From NCBI GenBank assembly GCA_014360055.1, contig JACIYH010000020.1, positions 1 through 42,217 on the forward strand: DNA of 42,217 nt, given 5' to 3'. The notes beneath the pieces were generated by a model, which was not told the DNA's origin, searched no databases, and saw only the letters and a program-made list of their open reading frames with translations. Position numbers and translations under genes: made by a program. The DNA comes from Bacillota bacterium. GTDB taxonomy: Bacteria > Bacillota > Sulfobacillia > JACIYH01. Within the stretch, counting starts at the first letter, position 1. Every line of letters begins with the position of its first letter. This document shows, piece after piece, positions 22,977 to 31,489 of this stretch.

Positions 22977-24033
22977 GGGACCACCTTCTTCTTCCGACCG
23001 GTCGGGCCCGGCTGCGCTCAGGGCGGGCTCGCCGGGGTGAAACCCTCACCTCGGTGACCATCCCGCCGAAAGACGACCCGTCGTTGGTGTTCCTGTGGAA
23101 GTTGGTGCTGTAGAGCGGATAGACGCCGGGTTCGGGTGCCGTGAATATGGCGTCTGCGGTCTGGCCGGGAGCGAGGTAGAGGGTGTTCCTCCGGCGGGAC
23201 AGGTCTTCCCCGTGCACTCCCAGCAGTCGTCGTGCGTCCTCGCCCACCACCCTGAGCGGGATGCCCAGTATCTGCACGGTATGCTGCTGGTACCCCAGGT
23301 TCACGAAGCGCAGCAGGACCCGCTCCCCCGTGCGGACGGAGACGAGTGCGGAGTACGGCTGGGCGGGCAGTTCGGCTGCGCCTGCGGGTTTCACCGTGTC
23401 CGGGTACGCTCGGCCGTTGAGCAGCCAGTAGTTGGGGCGGTACTCGGTCCAGTCGAACTCCTGCACGTTTGCCACCAGGTGGTGGGCGCGGCTGTCCATC
23501 TCGGTGAGGAAGATGAGGTACTCCCGATCGAACTCCGTGGCGGGGTCGTTGTAGGCGAACTTCCTGCCCGCGTACCCGGGCGCCTTTTCGATCAGGGGGC
23601 GCACCACCAGCGGGCCCACCATACCCATCTGGATGTGTTCCACCGGCTCGAAGTGGCAGTGGTACATGTAGGTCCCCGGATCGCGAGGGCGGTAGTAGTA
23701 AACGAAATCCCTTCCCACCGGCACCGAGAGCGACACTTCGGGGACGCCGTCCCACAGGGGAATCTGGTTGGGGAAGCCGTGCCAGTGGATGGTATGCGCG
23801 TCGTCCAGGTCGGGTCTCCCGGGCATACCCAGGTTGGTCAACGTGAGGTAGACATCGTCTCCCTCGTACGCCTCGAGCAGGGGAGCCGGGAGCTGGGCCC
23901 GGCCCCTCGACTCAAAGATCATGTGTTCTGGCACGCCGGTGATGTCTACGAAGCCGAAGATGTAGTGGGTGGTGCCGTCGGGCATCATGACGAAACCGTC
24001 CGTCGCCCCGTATCGCCTGCTCACTGTGCCCAC
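22927..24033 (-). CDS. Multicopper oxidase A, carries type 1 copper and half of a trinuclear site
   Basis: This 368-aa protein has two cupredoxin domains. Domain 1 has HTIHWHGFPNQIP (motif I) and MYHCHFEPVEHIQMGM, which combines the type 3 histidines with type 1 ligands Cys, His and Met. Domain 2 (QHTVQILGIPLRVVG) lacks ligands. The natural end is near SSFGGMVTEVRV; the last 40 or so codons are Arg-rich read-through into the next gene. The start is GTG at 24033 with GGGGAG about 11 bases upstream. No signal peptide is seen. It is closest in plan to MnxG-like manganese-oxidising enzymes, but here only one third of the usual length. Confidence 0.85.
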   Translation of the reverse strand: MGTVSRRYGATDGFVMMPDGTTHYIFGFVDITGVPEHMIFESRGRAQLPAPLLEAYEGDDVYLTLTNLGMPGRPDLDDAHTIHWHGFPNQIPLWDGVPEVSLSVPVGRDFVYYYRPRDPGTYMYHCHFEPVEHIQMGMVGPLVVRPLIEKAPGYAGRKFAYNDPATEFDREYLIFLTEMDSRAHHLVANVQEFDWTEYRPNYWLLNGRAYPDTVKPAGAAELPAQPYSALVSVRTGERVLLRFVNLGYQQHTVQILGIPLRVVGEDARRLLGVHGEDLSRRRNTLYLAPGQTADAIFTAPEPGVYPLYSTNFHRNTNDGSSFGGMVTEVRVSPRRARPERSRARPVGRRRWSHGDNRPVGERRVPQHP

Positions 24034-24078
24034 GGTATCACGCTCCCCGGTGGGTAGCCGCGCCCCCGACCGCGAGGG

Positions 24079-27000
24079 TCAAAGTTCGTCGGCACCGATG
24101 TCGTAGCCGGCCCCCTGGGGCCGCACGCCGCCGTCGAAATCGTAGGCCGGAGCTTCGAAGACCTGAAGCTGCCCGGCCACCACCCGGGTGACGCGCGGAG
24201 TCCCCCTGTCTATGGCGGTGGTGGAGGCTGCCGTCAGGTGATAATCCCCCTCCGCTTCGGGGATGGCCGTCACTATCCTCACGGTCTTGAAGTCGGGCTC
24301 CATGTTGAAGGCCACCGCCGTGAGCCGGGTCTCGTACTCGCGCACGAACATGGGGTTGCCGACCCGGTTGTTGCTCCCTCCCGGATAGGGCCGGGTCAGG
24401 GTGCAGAACTGGGGTTCCAGGAACCCGGGCGCGCCGAAGACCTCGAGGTCAATGACGTTCACCGGTCGCGGGTCCCCGGGGGCACCGATTCCGGCGATAC
24501 CGCCCCGGCCCGCCTCCAGCGTCTGGTCGAACACGCCCGCCCGGTTGTCCCAGAAGATGTTGTTGAAGAGGACCGGGTTGCTGAATCCGGGATCGTCCGG
24601 GGGCAGGGTGGCCCGGAAAGCGTCGCTGTGGGTTTCGCTCACCAGCCCCGCCGCGTGGGGCTGGCCATCACTGTCCTCTGCCGTGGCGGTGGTGATGTTC
24701 TTGGCGATGGTGTTGTTGCAGATCACCACCGTAGACGCATCGTCCAGGGCGATGCCCCCGCCCAGGTCGGTGGAGACGTTGTTGACGATGAAGTTGTTGT
24801 AGATGTTGATGCGGTAGTCCCTCGGCTGCAGGAGGCGGATGCCCCCTCCGTCGTCGTTGGCCACGTTACCCGCGATGAGGTTGTTGTAGATGTCCACACG
24901 GCCCGAACCCGCGGTGAGCACCTCGGGAGGTAGCGGCTGCTCCCCGCCCACGAACACGCCCGCCCCTTCGTCGAAAGAGGCGTTGAAGAGGATGCAGTTG
25001 TGGTGGATGCTGCCACCGTCGCTCAGGCCGAAGTGGGAGACGCCGCCCCCGTACTCGGCCGAGTAGTTCCCGCAGATCTCGTTGTGGTCGACCTCGTAGT
25101 GGTCCGCCCCGTTGAAGATGCCGATGCCGCCGGCCAGGCTGATGCCGCCGTTGTTGACCACGCGGTTGTGGTGGATGCGGATGTGGTCGTTGTGGTTGTC
25201 GCCAACGTACGCCTTCCCTATGGTGACGCCGCCTCCGAACCCGCCGCCGTTGCTGCGGATTACGTTGTTGCTGATGATGAGGTGCTGGCAGTGGGCGTTC
25301 ACGTAGATCCCGCCCCCTTCTTCACCGCGCGCGCCCGTAATGGTGAAGCCGTCCACCTGGGGCGGGAAGGAGGGGCTGAAGGAGCCGGCCCTGGCGACCA
25401 CGGTAATGACCTGGCCCCGGCTGATCTCCTTGACCTGATCGGGTGGAACGAACTCGGGACCGTCGAACTCGATGGATTGGAGTTTGGCGAGCCAGTCGTC
25501 CAGGTAGGAAAGGAAGAAGCGCCCGTCGATGACCGTATCGCCGGCCCCCATCCCCTGAAGCTTGACGTTCTTGTAGATGATAGGGCTCTCGTGGTAGGTG
25601 CCGGGCGCCACGATGATCAGGGTGCCGTCGGCGGCGGCGTCGATGGCGGACTGGATGGTGGGATGGGCTGCGTCGGGGACGGTGACGATGGGGGGATGGT
25701 AACCGGCGTCCAGCACGTGCACGGTGATCCCGCTGGAGCAGGTCTGCCCGGCCGCGTTCGTGATCAGGAGCTGCTTCGGCCCTCCGGGGATGGCGGGCAC
25801 CTCGAAGGTGATGGAGGTGTCCGCCCAGGTGCTGACGGGCATGGCCAGGCCGTCCAGCGTCACTACCCCCGGGGTCGCCCCGAAGCCCCGTCCGGTGACG
25901 GTGATCTGCCTGGGCCCGCCCGGCTCCACGTGCACCCTGTCCAGGCGGAAGAGTTCTGGCCTTCCCGCGGGCACGTCACACCGCGGCGGCTGCGAGAACT
26001 GGGCCCCCGGCCTGGCCACAAAGGCCGTGATGGGGAAGAGGGCCACGTCGGCGTACGTGGTCTTGCCCGGCCACACGTCGAAGACCATCTTGAGGGTTTG
26101 GTAGTTGGGGTTGTACCTGGCGCTGGGCCGGTCCGGGTCTCCGGGGTCGTTGCCGACGATCTGGTACATGCCGGGCGCGACCCCCGAGGGGGTGGGGACG
26201 TTCCTGGTGTAGGTGGAGGGGAGCAGCACCTCGAAGATGCCGTTGATGTCCGAGTGGACGGTGGTGATGAGCCTCCCCCGGAAGTCCCGGATGCCGACGG
26301 GGGTGTCGGGGATGCCCCTCTTCTCGCCGTAATAGATGCGGTTGGGGTCGGTCTCGATGTTCACGTCGTCGAGCAGGAACCCCACGATCCTGCCCGGCAC
26401 GGGGACGTCCGTGTAGATGAAGAAGTCGGCGGTGGCGTTCAGGCCGTCTCGGACGGTGACCACCTTCCGGGTGGGGTCGTAGTAGGGCGGGTGGGGGAGG
26501 GGAAGGTAGGGAGCGGGGGCCATGCGCACGCCCGCGCCTGCGGGGAGGGCGGGGCCGGCAGCTGCGGCGCCGCCTGGTCGCGGAGCGGGGCCGGGGTGCG
26601 TCGCAGTGCCAGGCAGGTCTTGAGCATGGGGGGCCGGGGGCTTGCCGCGCCGGCCCCGCGCCCGCACGGCGAGAGCGGTACCTGCAGGGGCAAACACGTC
26701 TCCCTCGCCGGTGTTCACCGCGTTCTCGTCCAGGACGCGGTATCCGGGAGGTGGTACCACCTCGACCACGTAGGTCCCCGGGGGGAGGGGGGCGAAGGCG
26801 TATGCCCCGTCGAACACCCCCGGCCTCACCTGGTTGGAGATGCCGGGCACCTCTATACAGGGCACGGGGTTGCCCTCGGGGTCGCGGCAGCCGGTGGGGT
26901 GCTCCCAGGCATCGGTGGTCACGGAGGCGCGGAGCTGGCCCGGGGTGACGGCTCCCGTCACGTGGTCGACGGTGGCGTCGTAGAGGTTGACCCGCACCCC

Positions 27001-28719
27001 GGGCACGCCCGGCTCGTAGTCTTCGGCCACCGCGTACCTGGGGTCGATCTCGTTGCGCATGGTGGCGTAGTAAACCATCCCGCTGATGCCGCCGTTTTCG
27101 CCCCGGACGTACGGCTTCTTGCCCCAGTCGATGCGGTTGGTCTTGGCGGCCCAGGTGAGCTCGGCCAGGGTGAGTGCCCCGGGGTGCGTTTCCGGGCAGC
27201 GGACGTATCGCCCTTGGGGATCGGTGCAGCCGGTGGGTACCGGTACGGGTATGCCGGAGTCCGGGGTGGCGGTGGCCCCCGTGGCGGCCAGGCGGGTGAA
27301 GCCCACCTCCGCCACCGCGAACCTCTCCAGCTCGAACACTTCATCGAGGGCGTAGTAGCCGCGCATGTCGCTGACGGTGCGGTACTGGACGCTCCCGTCC
27401 ATGAAGCGCGTCCCCACCTCCACGTTGGGGATGCCGCCCTCACCCGGCTGGCGAACCGCGTCGCCGTCGGGGTCGTGGAAGATGCTGCCCCTGATGTACC
27501 CGAACCACCGCGGGATGCCGATGTCGCCCATGTCCACCGTCTGGCCGGCCTCCACCTGCACGGTGCGGAAGGAGATGATGTGGTCCAGGGGTTCGTCCCA
27601 GATGGCCATCTGGTACACGCCGGGCGGGACGTTCTTGATGGTGAAGGTGCCGTCGGCGTCCCCGCGGCCGGTGTACACCTGGCGGTCGGTGCGCCCGATG
27701 TCGGTGAGGGCGATCCAGGGACGGTCCACCGGGTCCCCCAGGACGAGGGGCCGCACGGGAGGGACGAACTCGATGATGGTCCGCACCCTGCCCCTGATTT
27801 CTCCCGTCGCCCACGGCACGGGCGGGGGGAACTCCATGGGTCGCACGAAACCTATCGACACCAGGGGGGCCCTGAACCCCTCGCGGGGGCTGTAGCCGTC
27901 GTTTCCCTCCTCGATCCAGACGTCGATGACGTGGGTCCCCTCGATGGTGCTGGTCTGAATCCAGTCGGTCCCGTCGGGGGGGATGGCCTGCACCCCGTAC
28001 TTGCCGGGGGGCAGGTTTTCTATCACGGCTTCGCCATTGGCGTCGGTGAGTATCCTGCCACCGGTGCCCGGGATGCGGACGGGGTTTCCCAGTTCGTCGA
28101 ACAGGATATTACCCTCGGCGTCAACCTCGTACCGCGTCCCCAGGGGGTTGCCGAAGTAGTCCACGGTGACTTCGCCGCCGGCGTCTTCGATAACGATACG
28201 AAAGCCTTCCAGTCCCGTCTCCAGCGGGATGTCGTCCTCGCCGTTCACGGGGCTGTTGTCGTGGAACACCCGCACCCTGATCTTCGAGAGGGGGAGCGGG
28301 TGGGGGTGGAGCCAGGCTTCGGCCGTGACCGGGGAGCCGGCCACGGTGACCCAGGTTCCCCCCATCTTGTACCCCGGGGCGAGCACAGAGACGAGGTAGC
28401 TGCCGTCGGGGACGGTGACCGCGCCGGGAGAGCCGGGGGAGGCTTCCCCCGCCGCCACCACGGGGCTGTGGCTGGCAGCCGGCTTCAGCGACGGGAAGCG
28501 GGCGGGGTCCCGCTGCTCCTCGGGGAGATCGACCTGGGGATCACCCACGTTGTTCTCGTTGACGATGAACTTGAACTCGGGTATGAGTGCGCCCGTGGTG
28601 ATGTCCCTGGCCACCACGGTGACGGTCCCGCCCGCGCTGGTGCCCGCAGTGGAGCGGTCCTCCCCGGTGCGGCCGCGGCTGCTCCTGTCGCCCACGACGA
28701 TCCCCCCGGAACCACGCAT
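24079..28719 (-). CDS. Giant SdrD-like / IPT / right-handed beta-helix protein linked to multicopper oxidases
   Basis: This 1546-aa protein begins with several SdrD/carboxypeptidase-regulatory-like beta-sandwich repeats (GGRILTDANGEAVIENLPPG, DADGTFTIKNVPPGVYQMAI, FGYIRGSIFHDPDGDAVRQP, PLPPGTYVVEVVPPPGYRVL), then a Pro/Ala-rich linker near 680-745. An IPT/TIG domain follows at about 930-1005 (RQITVTGRGFGATPGVVTLD), then a beta-helix at about 1015-1420 with Asn ladders (IRIHHNRVVNNGGISLAGGI, RINIYNNFIVNNVSTDLGGG) and a choice-of-anchor-type end YDFDGGVRPQGAGYDIGADE. Such proteins are normally exported, yet no signal peptide is visible at ATG 28719 or at the in-frame GTG a few codons later. The multicopper oxidase genes follow within 46 bases, so they probably form one transcription unit. 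Confidence 0.8.
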   Translation of the reverse strand: MRGSGGIVVGDRSSRGRTGEDRSTAGTSAGGTVTVVARDITTGALIPEFKFIVNENNVGDPQVDLPEEQRDPARFPSLKPAASHSPVVAAGEASPGSPGAVTVPDGSYLVSVLAPGYKMGGTWVTVAGSPVTAEAWLHPHPLPLSKIRVRVFHDNSPVNGEDDIPLETGLEGFRIVIEDAGGEVTVDYFGNPLGTRYEVDAEGNILFDELGNPVRIPGTGGRILTDANGEAVIENLPPGKYGVQAIPPDGTDWIQTSTIEGTHVIDVWIEEGNDGYSPREGFRAPLVSIGFVRPMEFPPPVPWATGEIRGRVRTIIEFVPPVRPLVLGDPVDRPWIALTDIGRTDRQVYTGRGDADGTFTIKNVPPGVYQMAIWDEPLDHIISFRTVQVEAGQTVDMGDIGIPRWFGYIRGSIFHDPDGDAVRQPGEGGIPNVEVGTRFMDGSVQYRTVSDMRGYYALDEVFELERFAVAEVGFTRLAATGATATPDSGIPVPVPTGCTDPQGRYVRCPETHPGALTLAELTWAAKTNRIDWGKKPYVRGENGGISGMVYYATMRNEIDPRYAVAEDYEPGVPGVRVNLYDATVDHVTGAVTPGQLRASVTTDAWEHPTGCRDPEGNPVPCIEVPGISNQVRPGVFDGAYAFAPLPPGTYVVEVVPPPGYRVLDENAVNTGEGDVFAPAGTALAVRARGRRGKPPAPHAQDLPGTATHPGPAPRPGGAAAAGPALPAGAGVRMAPAPYLPLPHPPYYDPTRKVVTVRDGLNATADFFIYTDVPVPGRIVGFLLDDVNIETDPNRIYYGEKRGIPDTPVGIRDFRGRLITTVHSDINGIFEVLLPSTYTRNVPTPSGVAPGMYQIVGNDPGDPDRPSARYNPNYQTLKMVFDVWPGKTTYADVALFPITAFVARPGAQFSQPPRCDVPAGRPELFRLDRVHVEPGGPRQITVTGRGFGATPGVVTLDGLAMPVSTWADTSITFEVPAIPGGPKQLLITNAAGQTCSSGITVHVLDAGYHPPIVTVPDAAHPTIQSAIDAAADGTLIIVAPGTYHESPIIYKNVKLQGMGAGDTVIDGRFFLSYLDDWLAKLQSIEFDGPEFVPPDQVKEISRGQVITVVARAGSFSPSFPPQVDGFTITGARGEEGGGIYVNAHCQHLIISNNVIRSNGGGFGGGVTIGKAYVGDNHNDHIRIHHNRVVNNGGISLAGGIGIFNGADHYEVDHNEICGNYSAEYGGGVSHFGLSDGGSIHHNCILFNASFDEGAGVFVGGEQPLPPEVLTAGSGRVDIYNNLIAGNVANDDGGGIRLLQPRDYRINIYNNFIVNNVSTDLGGGIALDDASTVVICNNTIAKNITTATAEDSDGQPHAAGLVSETHSDAFRATLPPDDPGFSNPVLFNNIFWDNRAGVFDQTLEAGRGGIAGIGAPGDPRPVNVIDLEVFGAPGFLEPQFCTLTRPYPGGSNNRVGNPMFVREYETRLTAVAFNMEPDFKTVRIVTAIPEAEGDYHLTAASTTAIDRGTPRVTRVVAGQLQVFEAPAYDFDGGVRPQGAGYDIGADEL

Positions 28720-28746
28720 CGGTGGTCGGTCACAATAGCTCGATAC

Positions 28747-28776
28747 ATAATACGCAGCACGGGTGGCGGCGGTCAG
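28747..28776 (-). promoter_or_regulatory. Candidate promoter of the beta-helix / multicopper oxidase cluster
   Basis: On the minus strand: CTGACC at 28776-28771, 18 bases, TATTAT at 28752-28747. The start codon at 28719 would lie about 20 bases after the transcript start. The -35 match is weak (4/6). The rest of 28777-28888 shows no gene. Confidence 0.4.
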
Positions 28777-28888
28777 AAAGGGGGACTGGAGGGTGCCCCG
28801 GAGGAGGCCGGGGAACGACCCCGGGGGGACAGGAAAACACCGGCGGGGGACGGGCGGGCGAGTAACACCCCCGCGTGCGGTTGCTGGG

Positions 28889-29093
28889 TGGTATAGTTGG
28901 AGCAGAGGAGTGATGCGGATGAAGGTGCTGGTGGCCGTGGCGAGCGGGCACGGCAGCACCCGCGAGATAGCGGGTGCCATCGCGGACGTGCTGCGGGCCG
29001 CTCGGCCCGGACGACCCCCGCTTCCATGGCAGGTGCCGGACCTCATGCAGGCGACGCACGTGCGGGATCACGGACCGTCGTCGGCAGGATTGG
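28889..29093 (+). pseudogene. Flavodoxin-domain remnant, copy B of the duplicated segment
   Basis: It begins TGGTATAGTTGG, has its own ribosome site (AGAGGAG) and reads MKVLVAVASGHGSTREIAGA, then passes through the same deletion junction as copy A (CTGCGGGCCGCTCGGCCCGG) into VPDLMQATHVRDHG. The C-terminal part present in copy A is missing. The frame stays open and continues into the membrane protein gene at 29108, so a fused product is formally possible. Confidence 0.78.
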
Positions 29094-29107
29094 CGGAGGT
29101 GGAAAAC

Positions 29108-29482
29108 ATGATCCCGCGTGAGTTCCTCGGAGCGGTGATCGGATCCAACGTGGTCTCTCTCGGGTTGGTGCTGCTCGCCATCAGGTGGCCCCGGCTCGCC
29201 AGGGTGCTCTTCGCCCTCATCTTTCTGGGGGCCGGTGTGTTCAACTTGACGATGGCCGTCAGGGATCCGGAGGTGTACCTCGTGTACGCCCGGTGGGCCG
29301 TGGACTTCTACCGCCGCTTCCTCTGGCTGGGCGTGGCTGGGGGGATAGTCTTTCTGCTGGCGATCGCACCCCTCGGCGTCGGCTCCGCGTTCCCTTCCAC
29401 GTTACTGATGGCGGTGGCCCTGTACCTTATGTGGCGCAGGCTGGGTGGGCGAAGGCTACCGTCCCCTGCCAGAGTGACCTGA
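29108..29482 (+). CDS. Small membrane protein, unknown function
   Basis: This 124-aa protein has about four membrane helices: FLGAVIGSNVVSLGLVLLAI, LARVLFALIFLGAGVFNLTM, FLWLGVAGGIVFLLAIAPLG and AFPSTLLMAVALYLMWRRLG. DPEVYLVYARWAVDFYRR forms the central loop. I do not recognise a characterised family; the layout is loosely DoxX-like. ATG at 29108 has GGAGG about nine bases upstream. The upstream frame is open into the flavodoxin remnant, but a separate start is more likely. Confidence 0.6.
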   Translation: MIPREFLGAVIGSNVVSLGLVLLAIRWPRLARVLFALIFLGAGVFNLTMAVRDPEVYLVYARWAVDFYRRFLWLGVAGGIVFLLAIAPLGVGSAFPSTLLMAVALYLMWRRLGGRRLPSPARVT

Positions 29483-29769
29483 ACGCCGCAGGCCCCGGCC
29501 CCACCCCTCCCGTCAGGAGCCCGGCGCCTTCGATCGCAGGTGGAGCGAGGAAGATGGCTGGCGGGAAGGTTTCTGCCCGCGATCGCGTCGGTGATGAGGG
29601 GAAGCTTCAACACGCGTGCCGTGACTGGACCCCCATTCTACCCAGCAGAGGGCAAGGCAGCAAGGACTCGACGAACGCACGACACGAGGTCGCTGACGAG
29701 CTGGCCCCCGGGGGGTGGCGGGACCAGCGGACCGGTGGGGTAATGGACTGTCGCGGTCGTGAAGATAGA

Positions 29770-29862
29770 GTTCGATCCGAACTCGTGGCAGTAACCCGCC
29801 CGCGGGCATATTATGTTAAGGACTGAGGGCCGGTTGAGCGGCCCACCTCCAGGCCGGAGGTG
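29770..29862 (+). promoter_or_regulatory. Promoter and two-hairpin leader before a 31-aa peptide gene
   Basis: An inverted repeat GTTCG-ATC-CGAAC at 29770-29782 is followed by GTGGCA (29785-29790), 18 bases, TATTAT (29809-29814). The presumed leader then folds into two hairpins: GGGCC/GGCCC at 29827-29844 and CACCTCC/GGAGGTG at 29844-29862, followed by CTCTTT. The second stem contains an anti-Shine-Dalgarno-like CACCTCC. Between 29483 and 29769 I see no gene. Confidence 0.45.
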
Positions 29863-29889
29863 CTCTTTCGGGTAGAGGGGGTGCAAGGC

Positions 29890-29985
29890 GTGGAAATCGG
29901 CGGCGGTCGGGGTACGGCTTTCTGGCACTGGATAATCATCCTGGCTGTATTCACCATTGCAGCACTCGCAGTTTGGTCTTGCTGA
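29890..29985 (+). CDS. Putative 31-aa single-span membrane peptide
   Basis: GTG at 29890, preceded nine bases earlier by AGAGGGGG, encodes a 31-aa peptide: a short Gly-rich start (EIGGGRG), then one hydrophobic helix TAFWHWIIILAVFTIAALAV and the ending WSC. Another in-frame GTG lies at 29881. The plan (short tail, one helix, terminal Cys) recalls small spore or stress membrane peptides, but I cannot assign it. A stem-loop follows at 30016. Its compact unit of promoter, structured leader, ribosome site and hairpin supports expression. Confidence 0.5.
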   Translation: MEIGGGRGTAFWHWIIILAVFTIAALAVWSC

Positions 29986-30015
29986 GTGTCAACCGGCCAC
30001 GAGTCCCACCAGCGA

Positions 30016-30036
30016 GCCGACCCTACGCGGGTCGGC
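30016..30036 (+). terminator. Stem-loop after the 31-aa gene
   Basis: GCCGACCC-TACGC-GGGTCGGC is a perfect 8-bp stem. It is followed by CATCGCTTTGG without a proper T-run, so terminator function is only possible. It lies between convergent genes and could serve both. Confidence 0.4.
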
Positions 30037-30099
30037 ATCGCTTTGGCGTCATCTACGGCCCCTCACGACCACCAGGGCCGATGATCCACCCGGGGAAGA

Positions 30100-31272
30100 T
30101 CACGCGAGGTGGGTGTAGTACTCGCAGTCGTCATCGTACTCTCGCGCCCAAACGCCGGGCGAGCTGTGGTACCCGATGGCATGGTACTCGCTTCCGTTTT
30201 TGTACTCGTGCAATGCCGCGTTCTTGGCCGCGCGGTCCTGCGGCGTGAGGGCGTACGTGACCGCATGAGGGGGCAGGAGGGGCCGGTCGGAATACACGCA
30301 GTACCACCGCTTGAGGTCGTCCGCCACGGAAGACTGGCGCAACCCATCCGCCAGCGCCTGGTGATCCGGATGGTACTCCCATGGCAGGCCCTGGGTCGCA
30401 AGGACGAGAGAGGCACCACCCACATACGCGTTCACGTACTCGACGATGCCGGTGGCCTCTGCCACGGTGAGGTCCTGGTCACCGCAGTCGTAGCAGAACC
30501 GGAGTGCGACGGGTGCTATGCGATACGTCGCGTCATACCACTCCTCCACCCGGTAGCTCCCGAACTCCTCCCGGGAACTCCACCAGCCCCTCGACCACCC
30601 GTAGCGGTAGTAAGACGACGCTTCTCCGCGGGTGCACAGGACCTGCGCCACGCTCCACCCACTGCGGTAGAGGTGGTGCGTGAAGCCGGCAATGCCGTAC
30701 GTTTCGTCGTCGGGATGGGGTGCCAGCACGATCGCCCACGGGACAGATGTGGCACCCACCCGGGACCGGTATGCGGTCGGGTCTCTGTAGACGTTGCCCT
30801 CGGGGGTCACCAGGATCAGCTTCTCCCTCACGTTGGCCGCGCGCTTGGGCTTGAGATTCAGCCATATGTTTGTTGGAATCGAGTGCGCCAGTTCATCCGG
30901 GGTCATCGCCGCGAGTAGCCGCAGCCCGTACCTATCCAGGTAACGCCCGGGAACAACCCTGGCCAGCTCCTCCTCTGACATGGAGGCGAGCTGCTCCGGG
31001 CTGAAATCGACCGACAGGGGATAGTCGCGCCTGACCTTCATGATGCACGCGAGCTCTTCCGGGCTCATCCCGGCAATCCTACTCACCGGCACCCGTTGCA
31101 GAAGGGCAGGGTCGACCACCTCTTTGAGCCGTTGCACCGGTATGCGGGCGATCTCTTCCGCCGTGAACCTCCCCGTCGTCCCCTTGCCGCGTGCCGCCCG
31201 GACGGAACGGGAGGCTGCCCCCAAGATGACCACAGCCACACCGCACGCCCCCATCACCATCTTCCCCGTCAA
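30100..31272 (-). CDS. PIG-L/LmbE-family deacetylase, probably secreted
   Basis: This is a zinc-dependent N-deacetylase of the LmbE/PIG-L family acting on an N-acetyl sugar or related conjugate. The zinc motif is WAIVLAPHPDDETYGIAGF near residue 200, and the distal His pair is EYHPDHQALADGLRQ; TRGEASSYYRYGWS fits the substrate loop. The first 175 residues are an extra helical region (FTAEEIARIPVQRLKEVVDP, MSPEELACIMKVRRDYPLSV, MTPDELAHSIPTNIWL) with a repeated pattern that I do not recognise. I chose TTG at 31272 because GGAGGGGAG lies just upstream and it yields a signal-like MTGKMVMGACGVAVVILGAA; ATG at 31260 has no ribosome site. It stands alone on its strand. Confidence 0.8.
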   Translation of the reverse strand: MTGKMVMGACGVAVVILGAASRSVRAARGKGTTGRFTAEEIARIPVQRLKEVVDPALLQRVPVSRIAGMSPEELACIMKVRRDYPLSVDFSPEQLASMSEEELARVVPGRYLDRYGLRLLAAMTPDELAHSIPTNIWLNLKPKRAANVREKLILVTPEGNVYRDPTAYRSRVGATSVPWAIVLAPHPDDETYGIAGFTHHLYRSGWSVAQVLCTRGEASSYYRYGWSRGWWSSREEFGSYRVEEWYDATYRIAPVALRFCYDCGDQDLTVAEATGIVEYVNAYVGGASLVLATQGLPWEYHPDHQALADGLRQSSVADDLKRWYCVYSDRPLLPPHAVTYALTPQDRAAKNAALHEYKNGSEYHAIGYHSSPGVWAREYDDDCEYYTHLA

Positions 31273-31489
31273 CGGTGCTCCCCTCCGGTCACGTGTGACT
31301 CTGTCTGCCCGCGCAAGCCCTGCGGAGGAAAGGGCTCCGCGCCTCAGGCGCACCCCCCGCAGGCGCCGCCCCTAAGCCATATATAGGACCCACGGGGTGG
31401 CAAGCGTGCCGGGGGTACCTGGCGCCGGGGTGCCGCCCTACCCCCGGTCTCAAGGAGATCCCGTCCCTCCCCGCTTCCAAGGCAAGCCG

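Noticed and set aside
23095-24057. Plus-strand open frame opposite multicopper oxidase A
   Set aside because: Antisense shadow of a gene with clear copper motifs; no domain of its own.
25000-28896. Plus-strand open frame of about 1300 codons
   Set aside because: Exactly antisense to the giant beta-helix protein; its translation is a Val/Asp/Gly/His-rich mirror without domains. High GC opens the opposite frame.
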